A stretch of DNA of 64,000 nt, from NCBI GenBank assembly GCA_003209475.1, contig QCQY01000002.1, forward strand, positions 1 to 64,000, in the 5' to 3' direction. The notes under the pieces are model-generated. The model ran no database searches, had not been told where the DNA came from, and saw only the letters and a program-made list of their open reading frames with translations. This DNA is from Prochlorococcus sp. AG-459-B06. Lineage in GTDB: Bacteria; Cyanobacteriota; Cyanobacteriia; PCC-6307; Cyanobiaceae. Within the stretch, counting starts at the first letter, position 1. Every line of letters begins with the position of its first letter. The position numbers were made by a program, and so were the translations under genes. Shown here piece after piece: positions 29,728 through 41,096 of this stretch.

Positions 29728-30021
29728 TTACTTTGTGGTAAGAGTAGTTTTTACAAAATTGTTGATTTTCGATTTTTTATTAGCACCGTTGTTCTTGTGA
29801 AGAACATTTTTTTTAACTGCTTTATCAATTAAGCTAAAAGCTTCATTAAGACTTGTTTTCACTAAATTTTTATTATCCTCATTAGGGGTTTTTTTATATT
29901 TTTCGCAGTTCTCTAAGGTTTTTTTGGTTAATGTCCTAACAGTAGATTTATATGACTTATTTATAAATCGATTTCTTTCGGCAATTTGTATTCTCTTTTT
30001 TGCTGATTTGTTATTGGCCAC
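29728..30021 (-). CDS. rpsT: 30S ribosomal protein S20
   Basis: The 97-residue, lysine-rich protein opens MANNKSAKKRIQIAERNR, the S20 signature, and has the KKNVLHKNNGANKKSK segment near its end. S20 binds 16S rRNA early in 30S assembly. It is transcribed leftward ahead of tatD and divergently from hisD. Confidence 0.96.
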   Translation of the reverse strand: MANNKSAKKRIQIAERNRFINKSYKSTVRTLTKKTLENCEKYKKTPNEDNKNLVKTSLNEAFSLIDKAVKKNVLHKNNGANKKSKINNFVKTTLTTK

Positions 30022-30082
30022 AGAGGGTTCATAAATATAAGATACTTATCATAACAAATAAATCGTCTACTAATCAATCATA

Positions 30083-30088
30083 TATAAT
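30083..30088 (+). promoter_or_regulatory. Candidate -10 box for hisD
   Basis: A perfect TATAAT lies 55 bp before the hisD ATG in the 121-bp gap shared with divergent rpsT. No strong -35 hexamer is present. Confidence 0.35.
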
Positions 30089-30142
30089 TTAGAAGATATT
30101 AAATTGGGTTTTGAGCCTTTCTAATTTGAAAAAATTAATCAA

Positions 30143-31429
30143 ATGAAGATCATAAATAATAACAAAGAAGCTATTGAAGAATTAAAAAGGATTTCTACTC
30201 GAACTAATTCAGGTAACAATAATAAGATAAATACAATTGTTGAAGAAATTCTTCAAGAGGTAAAAATTTCTGGAGATATAGCGGTAGAAAAATATACAAA
30301 AAAATTTGATGGTTTCGACCCTGACCCTATGCAAGTGAGTGCAGATCAAATAAAAAATGCATGGGATGAAATTGATAACAATTTGAAGCACTCACTTGTG
30401 GTAGCTCATAAAAGAATTCAAAAATTCCATGAAAAAGAAATTCCTCAATCTTTCACTATCAAAGGTGAATATGGTGATACTGTCCAAAGAAGATGGAGAC
30501 CAGTAAAAAATGCAGGTATTTATATTCCTGGAGGTAGAGCTGCTTATCCAAGTACAGTATTGATGAATGCTATACCTGCAAAAGTAGCAGGAGTAGAGGA
30601 AATTATAATGGTATCTCCTGGGAATAAAGAAGGGGAAATAAACAAAACTGTTTTAGCTGCAGCTCACTTATCAGGGATCAAAAAAGTATTTAGAATTGGA
30701 GGGGCTCAAGCAATTGGTGCTTTAGCATTTGGCACAAATCAAATCAATAAAGTTGATGTTATTTCAGGTCCAGGGAATATATATGTTACAACTGCGAAAA
30801 AACTCATTTATGGCTCTACAGGGATTGATTCTTTAGCTGGTCCAAGTGAAATATTAATCATTGCAGATGAAACAGCTCAAAGCACTCATATAGCATCTGA
30901 CCTACTAGCGCAAGCAGAACATGATCCTTTAGCTTCATCAATACTTCTAACTACATCAAAGAACCAGGCAAAAGAAGTTTTAGAAGAACTTTATAAAAAA
31001 ATAGATGATCATCCAAGAAAAGAAATTTGCATGCAATCAATAAAAAATTGGGGGTTAATTGTGATTTGCGAGAATTACGAATCATGTGTTGAGCTAAGCA
31101 ATAACTTTGCCCCGGAACATCTACAAATTCTTACTATAGATTCAAAAAAAATTCTTGCAGGTATAGAGAATGCAGGAGCGATATTTTTAGGAAAATGGAC
31201 CCCAGAAGCTGTTGGAGATTATCTTGCTGGACCAAATCATACTTTACCTACGTCAGGAAATTCTAGATTTAGCGGTTCTTTGGGAGTTGAAACTTTTATG
31301 AAAAATACTTCAATAATAGAATTTAATGAAGAAAGTTTAAAAGTTAATAGCCTTGATATTATTAATCTTGCTAAAAGTGAAGGCTTACATAGCCACGCTA
31401 ACTCTATAGAAATAAGATTTGAAGATTAG
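30143..31429 (+). CDS. hisD: Histidinol dehydrogenase
   Basis: HisD oxidises L-histidinol twice to give L-histidine, using NAD+ and a zinc ion. The 428-residue protein contains [20 protein letters not shown], the NAD-site segment [15 protein letters not shown], the zinc-ligand segment [12 protein letters not shown] and the catalytic [11 protein letters not shown]. It stands apart from other his genes, as is common in cyanobacteria. Its stop overlaps the convergent rpiA stop by 4 bp. Confidence 0.96.
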   Translation: MKIINNNKEAIEELKRISTRTNSGNNNKINTIVEEILQEVKISGDIAVEKYTKKFDGFDPDPMQVSADQIKNAWDEIDNNLKHSLVVAHKRIQKFHEKEIPQSFTIKGEYGDTVQRRWRPVKNAGIYIPGGRAAYPSTVLMNAIPAKVAGVEEIIMVSPGNKEGEINKTVLAAAHLSGIKKVFRIGGAQAIGALAFGTNQINKVDVISGPGNIYVTTAKKLIYGSTGIDSLAGPSEILIIADETAQSTHIASDLLAQAEHDPLASSILLTTSKNQAKEVLEELYKKIDDHPRKEICMQSIKNWGLIVICENYESCVELSNNFAPEHLQILTIDSKKILAGIENAGAIFLGKWTPEAVGDYLAGPNHTLPTSGNSRFSGSLGVETFMKNTSIIEFNEESLKVNSLDIINLAKSEGLHSHANSIEIRFED

Positions 31430-32139
31430 CTAGCTCTTGAGGGTGAGTAAACCACTGGAACGTTGTCTTCAATTTTGCCAACTAATACTTTGTCTGTAAG
31501 ATCAACAAATAATCCATTTTCCAGTACTCCTGGAATATTATTAATCTTCATTTCAATATCTTTTGGATTCTTAATACCATCATTAAATAATATATCTAGG
31601 ATGAGGTTTCCTTGGTCAGTAACAATTGGGCCAGCTTTTTTAGTAGCCATTCTTAAAGAAGAACTGCCATTCATATCTGAAATAACTTCCTGAACTTGCT
31701 TCCAAGCACTCGGAAGAACTTCTACAGGTAAAGGGAAAGATTGATTTAGATTTTGTACAAGTTTTGTTTCATCAACAACAATCAACAATTGATTAGCTTT
31801 AGATGCCACTAACTTTTCTCTAACATGACATGCACCTCCTCCTTTTATTAATTGAAATCCTGGATCAACTTCATCTGCTCCATCAATAGCTAAATCAATT
31901 TGAGATACAGAAGCTAATTCTATAAGCGGGATATCCAGTTCAAGCGCTAAAACTTCTGATTGAAAAGAAGTTGCAACACATCTTATATTTTGAAGTTTTC
32001 CAGAACGTATTTCGTCCGCAAGGCTTTTTATCATTAACGCAGCTGTTGATCCAGATCCTAATCCGAGAATCATGTCACTCTTTACTTCCCTTATTGCTGC
32101 ATCAGCAACTACTTGTTTCATTTGAGTTTGTGAATCCAA
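31426..32139 (-). CDS. rpiA: Ribose-5-phosphate isomerase A
   Basis: RpiA interconverts ribose 5-phosphate and ribulose 5-phosphate in the Calvin and pentose phosphate cycles. [12 protein letters not shown] is the phosphate loop, IDGADEVD carries the active-site acids, and [11 protein letters not shown] holds the catalytic region. The longest frame starts at TTG (MDSQTQMKQ, 237 residues); an ATG six codons later is an alternative. Confidence 0.95.
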   Translation of the reverse strand: MDSQTQMKQVVADAAIREVKSDMILGLGSGSTAALMIKSLADEIRSGKLQNIRCVATSFQSEVLALELDIPLIELASVSQIDLAIDGADEVDPGFQLIKGGGACHVREKLVASKANQLLIVVDETKLVQNLNQSFPLPVEVLPSAWKQVQEVISDMNGSSSLRMATKKAGPIVTDQGNLILDILFNDGIKNPKDIEMKINNIPGVLENGLFVDLTDKVLVGKIEDNVPVVYSPSRAS

Positions 32140-32186
32140 AATCTTTTTCTCTAATTGTTATAGATTATTAAATTTCAATGGGTGCT

Positions 32187-33317
<1,131 letters not shown>

Positions 33318-33475
33318 TTAATTAATAGTTTTTGAGTTTATTTAATAAATCTAATTGAAGAAAGAGATTATTGTTGTTTTTTTGTTTACATCCATAAAAT
33401 GCAAATTTTTAAATTTTTTTATAGAAAAACTTCTTAATGTGTGAAAATAAATTTTAAATAAATTTAAAAATAAAT

Positions 33476-33943
33476 TTGGATAAAGAAAACAAAAGTAAAC
33501 TAGAAGCTTTAATAAAAAAAGTTGCTAATGAGCGGGATCTAGAAATCTGCGGTTTAAATATACAAACTAATCAAAATCCAATAGTTGTTGAATTAACTAT
33601 AAGAAAAACTAATGGGGATGACATTTCCTTAGATGATTGTGCGCTATTTAATACCCCAGCATCTGACGAAATAGAAAAATCAAATCTTTTAAATTGTTCA
33701 TATGTGTTAGAAATTAGTAGTCAAGGGGTCAGTGATGAACTAACCTCAGAAAGGGACTTCAAAACTTTTAAAGGTTTTCCAGTTAATGTTGAGTTAAACC
33801 AAAAGAATTCAAAAATAAGATTTCTGAATGGTTTACTTTATGAAAAGTCTAAAGATTATTTAGCCATTAACATTAAAGGTAAGATTAAAAAAATCCCTTT
33901 TGATGAAGTACTAAAAGTTAGTCTTTGTACATTAAAAGATTAA
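33476..33943 (+). CDS. rimP: Ribosome maturation factor RimP
   Basis: RimP assists 30S subunit maturation. The 155-residue protein has the alpha/beta N-terminal domain with [23 protein letters not shown] and the C-terminal Sm-like domain ([19 protein letters not shown]). The start is TTG, the first usable codon after an upstream in-frame stop at 33455. It opens the conserved rimP-nusA-ylxR-infB operon, which supports the call; nusA begins 34 bp downstream. Confidence 0.9.
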   Translation: MDKENKSKLEALIKKVANERDLEICGLNIQTNQNPIVVELTIRKTNGDDISLDDCALFNTPASDEIEKSNLLNCSYVLEISSQGVSDELTSERDFKTFKGFPVNVELNQKNSKIRFLNGLLYEKSKDYLAINIKGKIKKIPFDEVLKVSLCTLKD

Positions 33944-33977
33944 TTATTTTCAACCCTTATTCAATTTCCCATCATAG

Positions 33978-35381
33978 ATGGCATTAGTTATTCTCCCAGG
34001 TTTAAACAATCTCATTGAAGACATTAGTGAGGAAAAAAAGTTACCTCCTAATATCGTGGAATTAGCCTTACGCGAAGCTTTATTAAAAGGATACGAAAAA
34101 TATAGAAAAACTTTTTACATTGGGGTTAACCAAGATCCATTTGATGAAGAATATTTCAGTAATTTTGATGTTGGACTAGATCTAGATGAAGAAGGTTATA
34201 GGATATTATCGAGTAAAATAATTGTTGAAGAAGTTGAGAGCGAAGATCATCAAATATCTCTTGTAGAAGTTAAACAAGTAGCTGATGATGCTCAAATAGG
34301 TGACACAGTTGTTTTAGACGTTACTCCAGAAAAAGAGGATTTTGGGCGAATGGCTGCTTCAACAACAAAGCAAGTTTTAGCCCAAAAATTAAGAGATCAA
34401 CAACGAAAAATGATCCAAGAAGAATTTGCGGATTTGGAAGATCCTGTTCTAACTGCAAGAGTTATAAGATTTGAAAGACAATCAGTCATTATGGGAGTTA
34501 GTTCGGGTATTGGTAGACCTGAAGTAGAGGCCGAACTTCCCAAGAGAGATCAATTACCAAATGATAATTATAGAGCAAATGCAACTTTCAAAGTATTTTT
34601 GAAGGAAGTTAGCGAAATTGCAAGAAAAGGGCCGCAACTTTTTGTAAGTAGAGCAAATGCTGGTTTAGTGGTTTATTTATTTGAGAATGAAGTCCCGGAA
34701 ATTCAAGAAGGAACAGTGAAAATTGTTGCTGTTTCAAGAGAAGCCAACCCTCCTTCAAGAGCTGTTGGGCCAAGAACAAAAGTAGCTGTTGATAGTGTCG
34801 AAGAAGAAGTGGACCCTGTAGGTGCCTGTATTGGAGCTAGAGGAGCAAGAATTCAACAAGTAGTAAATGAATTAAGAGGAGAAAAAATTGATGTTATTAA
34901 ATGGTCATCTAATCCAATACAGTATATTTTAAACTCTTTAAGTCCTGCGAAAGTCGATCAAGTAAGACTTGTAGACCCAGCAGGGCAACATGCGCACGTA
35001 CTAGTTCCTCCTGATCAATTAAGTCTCGCAATTGGTAGAGAAGGTCAAAATGTAAGACTTGCCGCAAGATTGACTGGTTGGAAGATTGACGTTAAAAACT
35101 CACATGAATACGATCAGGAAGCAGAAGATGCTGCAGTCTCTGAATTAATCATTCAAAGGGAAGATGAAGAGAATCTCCAGAGAGAAGCTGAACTAAGATT
35201 AGAAGCAGAACAAGCTGAGCGTGCTGCAGAAGATGCAAGATTAAGAGAGCTTTATCCCCTTCCTGAAGATGAAGAAGAATATGGAGAGGAACAATACGAA
35301 GGAGAAGAATTCACAGATAATGATTCATTAGAGACTGTTCAAGATACTGAGATATCTGCAAAAGAGGAGAAAAAACGGTGA
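33978..35381 (+). CDS. nusA: Transcription termination/antitermination factor NusA
   Basis: NusA binds RNA polymerase and nascent RNA, affecting pausing and termination. The 467-residue protein has an N-terminal polymerase-binding domain, an S1 domain near residues 135-200, and two KH domains marked by VGACIGARGARIQQVVNELRG (read in two parts) and LAIGREGQNVRLAARLTGW. The last 70 residues are very acidic with no repeat domains of the E. coli type. Its stop overlaps the GTG start of ylxR. Confidence 0.95.
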   Translation: MALVILPGLNNLIEDISEEKKLPPNIVELALREALLKGYEKYRKTFYIGVNQDPFDEEYFSNFDVGLDLDEEGYRILSSKIIVEEVESEDHQISLVEVKQVADDAQIGDTVVLDVTPEKEDFGRMAASTTKQVLAQKLRDQQRKMIQEEFADLEDPVLTARVIRFERQSVIMGVSSGIGRPEVEAELPKRDQLPNDNYRANATFKVFLKEVSEIARKGPQLFVSRANAGLVVYLFENEVPEIQEGTVKIVAVSREANPPSRAVGPRTKVAVDSVEEEVDPVGACIGARGARIQQVVNELRGEKIDVIKWSSNPIQYILNSLSPAKVDQVRLVDPAGQHAHVLVPPDQLSLAIGREGQNVRLAARLTGWKIDVKNSHEYDQEAEDAAVSELIIQREDEENLQREAELRLEAEQAERAAEDARLRELYPLPEDEEEYGEEQYEGEEFTDNDSLETVQDTEISAKEEKKR

Positions 35382-35650
35382 TACAACAAATCCCTGTTTT
35401 GCGTGTATGCATTTCATGTAGAAAAACATATGACCGGAAAGATCTTTTAAAGATTACCAAAGATTATAAGCAAGGCATCATGCTTCAAAAGGGAATGGGG
35501 AGATCAGCTTACATTTGCAAGTCAAAAAAATGCTACTCAGATTCCAAGATCAAAAAAAAGCTTCAAAAAGCTTTAAAAACATTTTTAGAACCTGAATTTG
35601 TTGAAATTTTTGAAAAAGAAATTACAAGCTACAATAACAATCCCCATTAA
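35378..35650 (+). CDS. ylxR: YlxR (DUF448) RNA-binding protein
   Basis: The 90-residue basic protein shows the YlxR pattern: CISCRKTYDRKDLLKI at the N-terminus and GMGRSAYICKSKKCY with the paired cysteines. YlxR proteins bind RNA; a role in regulation or RNase P interaction has been proposed in other bacteria. It starts with GTG overlapping the nusA stop (GTGA), so translation is likely coupled. It sits in its usual place between nusA and infB. Confidence 0.88.
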   Translation: MIQQIPVLRVCISCRKTYDRKDLLKITKDYKQGIMLQKGMGRSAYICKSKKCYSDSKIKKKLQKALKTFLEPEFVEIFEKEITSYNNNPH

Positions 35651-35660
35651 GGGAATATAA

Positions 35661-35686
35661 TTAAATTAAATTAAATTAAATTAAAT
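35661..35686 (+). repeat. Pentanucleotide tandem repeat between ylxR and infB
   Basis: TTAAA is repeated five times in a row (35661-35685) plus one more T, within the 71-bp spacer between ylxR and infB. Such short repeats can slip during replication and change spacer length. It may also affect infB translation or mRNA structure; that is untested. Confidence 0.85.
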
Positions 35687-35721
35687 CCTCTTCAATTTTA
35701 AAAGAGTACAAATCAGATTAA

Positions 35722-38700
35722 ATGACTATCAGCGATAAAATCAGAATTTATGAACTTTCCAGAGACTTAAATCTGGAAAATAAAGATATATTGGATGCCG
35801 CTCAAAAACTTTCAATTTCGGTAAAAAGCCACAGCAGTTCAATTAGTGCAGAGGAAGCAAAAAAAATAAAAAATCTTATTAATAAACAAAATTCAGATAA
35901 AAAAATTCTTTCTATTAAGAAACCTTCGATTAAAAAAGAAAATTATAAACAAAACAAAGAAAATGAATCTTCAGTTATCTCTTCTATGAAAGGGAAACCC
36001 CTTAAAGACAATTCAAACAAAAAGCCATTGTTGATTAAACCTCTTAATAAACCTGAGAGTCAAAAAATAATTTCAAATAAACCTACAAATCTCAATAAAC
36101 CCACAAATACCAACAGTTCACAATTTCGAGCAAATCTTACAAATACAAATATAAATATTAAATCTTCACAAAATTTAAACCAAGATAAAAAAACTTTCGA
36201 CAATAACACAACACCACCTATCAATAGTCCGGCAAAACCACCTATTCAATTAATTGCAAAGCCTAAAAATATAAATAATAATGTTAAATCTAATGAATCT
36301 TCCCAGAACATCTCAAGTGCAAGGGATAAAAGACGACTATCAAACAAACCTGATCAAAATACGAACAAACCTAAAACAAAAAATTTTAATAATAGAATGA
36401 AAACCCCTGAGCTCGTAGGAGCTCCAATAAGAAGAGAAGATCCAAAAATAAATCCTAATAAACAAAATAATAATAAGCAAAACATTGCTTATAAACAAAC
36501 TGCCTCAAACAGACCTGGTTCTCCCAACAGACCTGGCATGCCCAATAGGCCTGGTTTAAGAAACAAACCTTCAGATCAAGGCAGGCCCGGCTCATTTAAT
36601 AGGCAAGGCAATCCCAATAGATCTGGTTCTCCCAATAGACCAGGCATGCCCAATAGGCCTGGTTTAAGAAACAAACCTTCAGATCAAGGCAGACCTGGCT
36701 CATTTAATAGGCAAGGCAATCCCAATAGACCTGGTTCTCCCAACAGACCTGGTATGCCCAATAGGCCTGGGTCTAGATTCAGTGGTCAAAAGTCATCTGG
36801 AATTAGAAAGCCAGTATCACCTAATGAACTCTTACAACTTCAAAAAACTAACAAATCTGATAGTGACCAAAAAATTATAAAGAATAACGAAAAACAAAAT
36901 ATTGAGGCAACGAAACAGAAGGCAAAATCTCCGAATAATCGTCCACAAACTGCCCCTAATTCAAAAAAACCACCCCATAGAACATTTTCAAATAATTCTA
37001 AAAAACCTGGAAAGACAGACTGGGACGATAGCGCAAAACTTGAAGCATTAAGAAGCAAAAATCCCCAAAAACAAAGACAGAAAGTTCATATTATAGGTGA
37101 GAATGATGATTCATTAACATCTGAAACTAGTGGATATTCAGGCGAAAAAATTTCAATCTTATCAGCTAGTTTGGCACGTCCAAAGAAAGAAAAGTCTGAT
37201 GAATCCAAATCTCAAAAAACTATTAAACAATTTAAAAAGAAGAATAAAGAAACTACTAGGCAAAGACAGAAAAGAAGAGCTATGGAGTTAAAGGCTGCCA
37301 AAGAAGCCAAACAAGTAAGACCTGAAATGATAATCGTGCCCGAAGATAATTTAACAGTCCAAGAATTAGCCGATAAATTAAGTCTTGAAAGTTCTGAAAT
37401 TATCAAATCTCTTTTTTTTAAAGGAATAACTGCAACTGTTACTCAATCACTCGACTTAGCAACTATTGAAACAGTAGCAGAAGAATTTGGGGTACCTGTT
37501 TTGCAAGATGATATCCAAGAAGCTGCTGAAAAAACAGTTGATATGATTGAATCTGAAGATATTGATAATCTAATAAGAAGACCACCTGTTATTACAGTGA
37601 TGGGTCATGTAGATCATGGCAAAACAAGTCTTTTAGATTCCATTAGAGAATCAAGAGTAGCTTCGGGGGAAGCAGGGGGCATCACTCAACACATAGGAGC
37701 TTATCAAGTTGAATTTAAACATGAATCTCAAAAGAAAAAATTAACTTTTCTTGATACCCCTGGTCATGAAGCCTTTACTGCAATGAGAGCAAGGGGTACA
37801 AAGGTTACAGATGTAGCTGTTCTTGTAGTTGCTGCAGATGATGGTTGCAGACCTCAAACACTAGAAGCTATCAGTCACGCAAGAGCTGCAAAAGTACCAA
37901 TTGTTGTTGCAATAAATAAAATTGACAAAGAAGGAGCATCTCCAGACAGAGTAAAGCAGGAACTATCAGAAAAAGATTTAATTGCTGAAGATTGGGGAGG
38001 AGATACAGTGATGGTTCCTGTAAGTGCTATCAAAAAACAAAATATTAATAAATTACTCGAGATGATTTTATTAGTTTCAGAAGTAGAAGATCTACAAGCT
38101 AACCCTTATAGATTTGCAAAAGGGACTGTTATTGAAGCCCACCTAGACAAAGCGAAAGGGCCTGTGGCTACTTTGTTAGTGCAAAATGGAACCTTGAAAT
38201 CTGGAGATGTTTTAGCTGCGGGTTCAGTCCTTGGAAAAATTAGAGCAATGGTTGATGAACATGGTAATAGAATCAAAGAAGCAGGGCCATCATTCCCAGT
38301 GGAAGCGCTAGGATTCAGTGAAGTTCCCACTGCAGGAGATGAATTCGAAGTCTACCCTGATGAGAAAACTGGTCGAGCCATTGTCGGAGAAAGGGCAACA
38401 GATGCTAGAGCAACAAAATTAGCTCAGCAAATGGCCTCTAGAAGAGTCAGCTTATCATCCATATCAACTCAAGCAAATGATGGAGAACTAAAAGAGTTAA
38501 ACTTGATTCTCAAGGCTGATGTTCAAGGTAGTGTTGAAGCGATATTAGGATCACTAGAACAATTGCCAAAAAATGAAGTTCAAGTCAGAGTACTCCTTTC
38601 TGCTCCTGGAGAAATAACTGAGACAGATATAGATCTCGCTGCTGCATCTGGGTCAGTAATCATTGGATTTAACACTTCAATGGCTTCTGGCGCGAAGAGA

Positions 38701-39105
38701 GCAGCTGATGCTAATGACGTTGATATAAGAGAATATGAAGTAATCTATAAACTCTTAGAAGATATTCAGTTGGCCATGGAAGGGCTACTTGAACCTGATC
38801 TTGTCGAAGAATCATTAGGGCAAGCTGAAGTTAGAGCAACTTTCGCAGTCGGCAAAGGAGCAATTGCGGGCTGTTATATACAAACTGGCAAATTACAAAG
38901 GAATTGTTCTCTGAGAGTTATTAGATCAGGGAAAGTAATATTTGAGGGTAATTTAGACTCTCTTAAAAGAGCTAAAGATGATGTAAAAGAGGTAAATACA
39001 GGATTTGAATGTGGAGTTGGCTGCGATAAATTCTCTTCATGGATTGAAGGAGATGTAATCGAAGCATTCAAATTTGTCACCAAAAAGAGAACCTTATCTC
39101 AATAA
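35722..39105 (+). CDS. infB: Translation initiation factor IF-2
   Basis: IF-2 is the GTPase that places initiator tRNA on the ribosome. The 1127-residue protein has a long N-terminal region of about 600 residues, very rich in Asn, Lys, Pro and Ser, then the G domain with [17 protein letters not shown] and NKID. Domains II to IV complete the protein. The N-terminal tail contains 2.4 copies of a 36-residue Arg-Pro-Gly-Asn-rich repeat at residues 264-350. It closes the rimP-nusA-ylxR-infB operon. The GTPase part is ordinary; the tail is low complexity and variable in the family. Confidence 0.97.
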   Translation: MTISDKIRIYELSRDLNLENKDILDAAQKLSISVKSHSSSISAEEAKKIKNLINKQNSDKKILSIKKPSIKKENYKQNKENESSVISSMKGKPLKDNSNKKPLLIKPLNKPESQKIISNKPTNLNKPTNTNSSQFRANLTNTNINIKSSQNLNQDKKTFDNNTTPPINSPAKPPIQLIAKPKNINNNVKSNESSQNISSARDKRRLSNKPDQNTNKPKTKNFNNRMKTPELVGAPIRREDPKINPNKQNNNKQNIAYKQTASNRPGSPNRPGMPNRPGLRNKPSDQGRPGSFNRQGNPNRSGSPNRPGMPNRPGLRNKPSDQGRPGSFNRQGNPNRPGSPNRPGMPNRPGSRFSGQKSSGIRKPVSPNELLQLQKTNKSDSDQKIIKNNEKQNIEATKQKAKSPNNRPQTAPNSKKPPHRTFSNNSKKPGKTDWDDSAKLEALRSKNPQKQRQKVHIIGENDDSLTSETSGYSGEKISILSASLARPKKEKSDESKSQKTIKQFKKKNKETTRQRQKRRAMELKAAKEAKQVRPEMIIVPEDNLTVQELADKLSLESSEIIKSLFFKGITATVTQSLDLATIETVAEEFGVPVLQDDIQEAAEKTVDMIESEDIDNLIRRPPVITVMGHVDHGKTSLLDSIRESRVASGEAGGITQHIGAYQVEFKHESQKKKLTFLDTPGHEAFTAMRARGTKVTDVAVLVVAADDGCRPQTLEAISHARAAKVPIVVAINKIDKEGASPDRVKQELSEKDLIAEDWGGDTVMVPVSAIKKQNINKLLEMILLVSEVEDLQANPYRFAKGTVIEAHLDKAKGPVATLLVQNGTLKSGDVLAAGSVLGKIRAMVDEHGNRIKEAGPSFPVEALGFSEVPTAGDEFEVYPDEKTGRAIVGERATDARATKLAQQMASRRVSLSSISTQANDGELKELNLILKADVQGSVEAILGSLEQLPKNEVQVRVLLSAPGEITETDIDLAAASGSVIIGFNTSMASGAKRAADANDVDIREYEVIYKLLEDIQLAMEGLLEPDLVEESLGQAEVRATFAVGKGAIAGCYIQTGKLQRNCSLRVIRSGKVIFEGNLDSLKRAKDDVKEVNTGFECGVGCDKFSSWIEGDVIEAFKFVTKKRTLSQ
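36511..36771 (+). repeat. 108-bp direct repeat inside infB
   Basis: Two nearly identical 108-bp units (36511-36618 and 36619-36726) and a 45-bp partial third copy (36727-36771) encode a 36-residue motif starting [15 protein letters not shown] and including [16 protein letters not shown]. The unit length is a multiple of three, so copy-number change keeps the frame. Differences between copies are mostly silent third-base changes, apart from one Pro-to-Ser. Confidence 0.92.
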
Positions 39106-39121
39106 TTAAACATCGAGCTTA

Positions 39122-39358
39122 TTAGTCTTTATTTCTGTCATAGATTAATAAAGTAGGAAATATTACACAAGCACCCAACTGTATAAGAAGGTTATTTTGC
39201 TGTAATTCAGTTCCACTTGCAATTCTGGAAAGCATTATTAGAAGTCCCAAAAATGCAGAACCGCTAAAAGCTATCCACAATATTCTTCTCAATCCCTTGA
39301 ATGGAGTTTGGGATTCCTTTAATAATTTCTTTTTCAATTCAGGATCTATTTTTGACAT
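39122..39358 (-). CDS. DUF3493 family membrane protein
   Basis: This 78-residue protein starts at the ATG of MSKIDPELKKKLLKES; a TTG four codons upstream is possible. After a short charged region with TPFKGLRRILW come two membrane helices (IAFSGSAFLGLLIMLSRIA and LLIQLGACVIFPTLLIY). This matches DUF3493, a domain shared with plastid LPA-type photosystem assembly factors. It converges on infB. The role here is unknown. Confidence 0.72.
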   Translation of the reverse strand: MSKIDPELKKKLLKESQTPFKGLRRILWIAFSGSAFLGLLIMLSRIASGTELQQNNLLIQLGACVIFPTLLIYDRNKD

Positions 39359-39412
39359 AAATTCTTTCAATTATAAAATTAAGTCTATATGAAAAATTCA
39401 ATATTTAATTTG

Positions 39413-39484
39413 GCCGATATAGCTTAGCGGTAGAGCAACTGTCTCGTAAACAGTAGGTCATTGGTTCGATTCCAATTATCGGCA
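39413..39484 (+). tRNA. tRNA-Thr (anticodon CGT)
   Basis: The 72-nt sequence folds as a cloverleaf. The acceptor arms are GCCGATA and TATCGGC with discriminator A. The D arm is GCTTAGCGGTAGAGC, the anticodon arm CTGTCTCGTAAACAG, and the T arm has GGTTCGATTCC. Anticodon CGT reads ACG (threonine). CCA is not encoded. The ATG of the next gene is only 18 bp past the 3' end. Confidence 0.95.
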
Positions 39485-39502
39485 CTTACAAAGCAAATTA
39501 AA

Positions 39503-41056
39503 ATGATTAATAAAATTTTAAAATTTAGATATCTTTTTAAATTATTTATTTTTATTCCCCTTATATTTTATTTTGGAAAAAGGAGTTATATTGCTTTTGA
39601 TGAAGGTTTTTATGCTCTTCAAGCTAGATGGATATTAGAAAAAGGTAACTGGACAATTCCTCTTTGGTGGGATGTGTATGTTTTAGATAGAACAATAGGA
39701 TTACAGTTTTTAATAGCAAAGTCACAAGAATTATTTGGAAGAAATATTTTTTCTGCATATCTACCAACAACAATCGCTTCAATATTGATGCTATTTACAA
39801 CTTATAAATTACATGAAGAATTATTTAATAAAAAATATGCAATTATATCTCCACTAATCCTCGCTACTACATATCTATGGTTTGACTACTCACACTTAGC
39901 CACTCAAGATATTATTTACTCATGTTTAGTAACTATTGGAGTATTAGCTTTAGTCAAAATAAAAAGTAAAAATAACAAATTCTATATTTTGCTTTTTGGA
40001 ATTTGGATTGGTTTAGCTTTTATGATGAAAACTTTTTTAGTTTTTGTACCGTTATTATCACTCCTACCGTATATTTTTTTTAAAAAAAATTTTTTATTCA
40101 TCAAATTCTTTTGGTTAGGACTACTAATTGGATTTATTCCTTTTTTATTCTGGACGTTTTCTATCAACCCTTATTTAGACAAAAATATTATTTTTTACTT
40201 ATTTGAAAAGTTTAACTTTCTATCAAGTAAAAATAATTTCACAAATCCGTTCTATTATTATTTCTGGAATGTACCCGTAACATTCCTGCCATGGAGTTTT
40301 TTCGCAATTATTGGCACAACATACAATATTTCTCAAAGTAAAGAGAATAAATATATACTTGCTATTTTCCCCTTGATTTTAGTAGCGACCCTTAGCTTTT
40401 TCTCTACAAAAACACCCTATTATACTCTACAAATTTCATCTATTTTTTCATTAAATACTTATGTAGGAATAAAGTATTTATTCAATTCTTATAGATATAG
40501 TCGATTTTTCATATTTATGACTTCAAAAATAATTCCATTATTTATATTTGCTCTAACTTTCACATACTATTTTTACTTTAAAGATTCAATTAACTTTAAT
40601 ACAAAGGAAAATACATATATAATTCTTGGATTATTATCTTTCGGCTTATCTTGGTCATTAATAAAACATAAAAATTCGTTCAAGGATATATTAATAACTC
40701 TCATAATTGGGCCGTACTTATTCACTTCATTTATTTTGCAATCAGGTTTATTCACTGATAGATCTAGAGAACTAAGAGAGAAAATGGAATATGTTTCATC
40801 CCTTGATTTAGTAAAAAATCAAACGATCATGGTTGATAAAAAAGGAATCAACAACTCTCAATCGCAATCAAAAATCATAAGGATTTCTTTATCAACGCCT
40901 AAATTAGGAGGAGGATTAGAAAGTATTAATCAGTTAAAAAAATCTGAATTAGCATGGACAACTGATCTTAAAACAATAAAAAATAATGTTGATTCTTATG
41001 ATGTGATATACGAAAATGATGTTTTAAATCCATGGAAATTAATATTAAAAAAATAA
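39503..41056 (+). CDS. ArnT/PMT-like family 39 glycosyltransferase
   Basis: The true start is taken as the ATG at 39503; a longer frame would run into the tRNA. The 517-residue product is very hydrophobic with about ten membrane helices. The first loop has AFDEGFYALQARWILEKGNW, the Asp-Glu motif of GT-C fold enzymes that use polyprenyl-phosphate sugars. Further on, LATQDIIYSCLVTIG fits the same family. Such enzymes move sugars onto lipids, proteins or polysaccharide outside the membrane. It neighbours a GT2 enzyme that could supply the lipid-linked sugar; this is inference. The gene looks even more AT-rich than its surroundings. Confidence 0.82.
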   Translation: MINKILKFRYLFKLFIFIPLIFYFGKRSYIAFDEGFYALQARWILEKGNWTIPLWWDVYVLDRTIGLQFLIAKSQELFGRNIFSAYLPTTIASILMLFTTYKLHEELFNKKYAIISPLILATTYLWFDYSHLATQDIIYSCLVTIGVLALVKIKSKNNKFYILLFGIWIGLAFMMKTFLVFVPLLSLLPYIFFKKNFLFIKFFWLGLLIGFIPFLFWTFSINPYLDKNIIFYLFEKFNFLSSKNNFTNPFYYYFWNVPVTFLPWSFFAIIGTTYNISQSKENKYILAIFPLILVATLSFFSTKTPYYTLQISSIFSLNTYVGIKYLFNSYRYSRFFIFMTSKIIPLFIFALTFTYYFYFKDSINFNTKENTYIILGLLSFGLSWSLIKHKNSFKDILITLIIGPYLFTSFILQSGLFTDRSRELREKMEYVSSLDLVKNQTIMVDKKGINNSQSQSKIIRISLSTPKLGGGLESINQLKKSELAWTTDLKTIKNNVDSYDVIYENDVLNPWKLILKK

Positions 41057-41096
41057 ATAATCCATATATAATAAGTCTCATTTGTAATCTTTAATA

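Noticed and set aside
39461..39502. Upstream extension of the GT39 frame into the tRNA
   Set aside because: The added residues would be coded by the tRNA-Thr T arm and acceptor; the ATG at 39503 is a better start.
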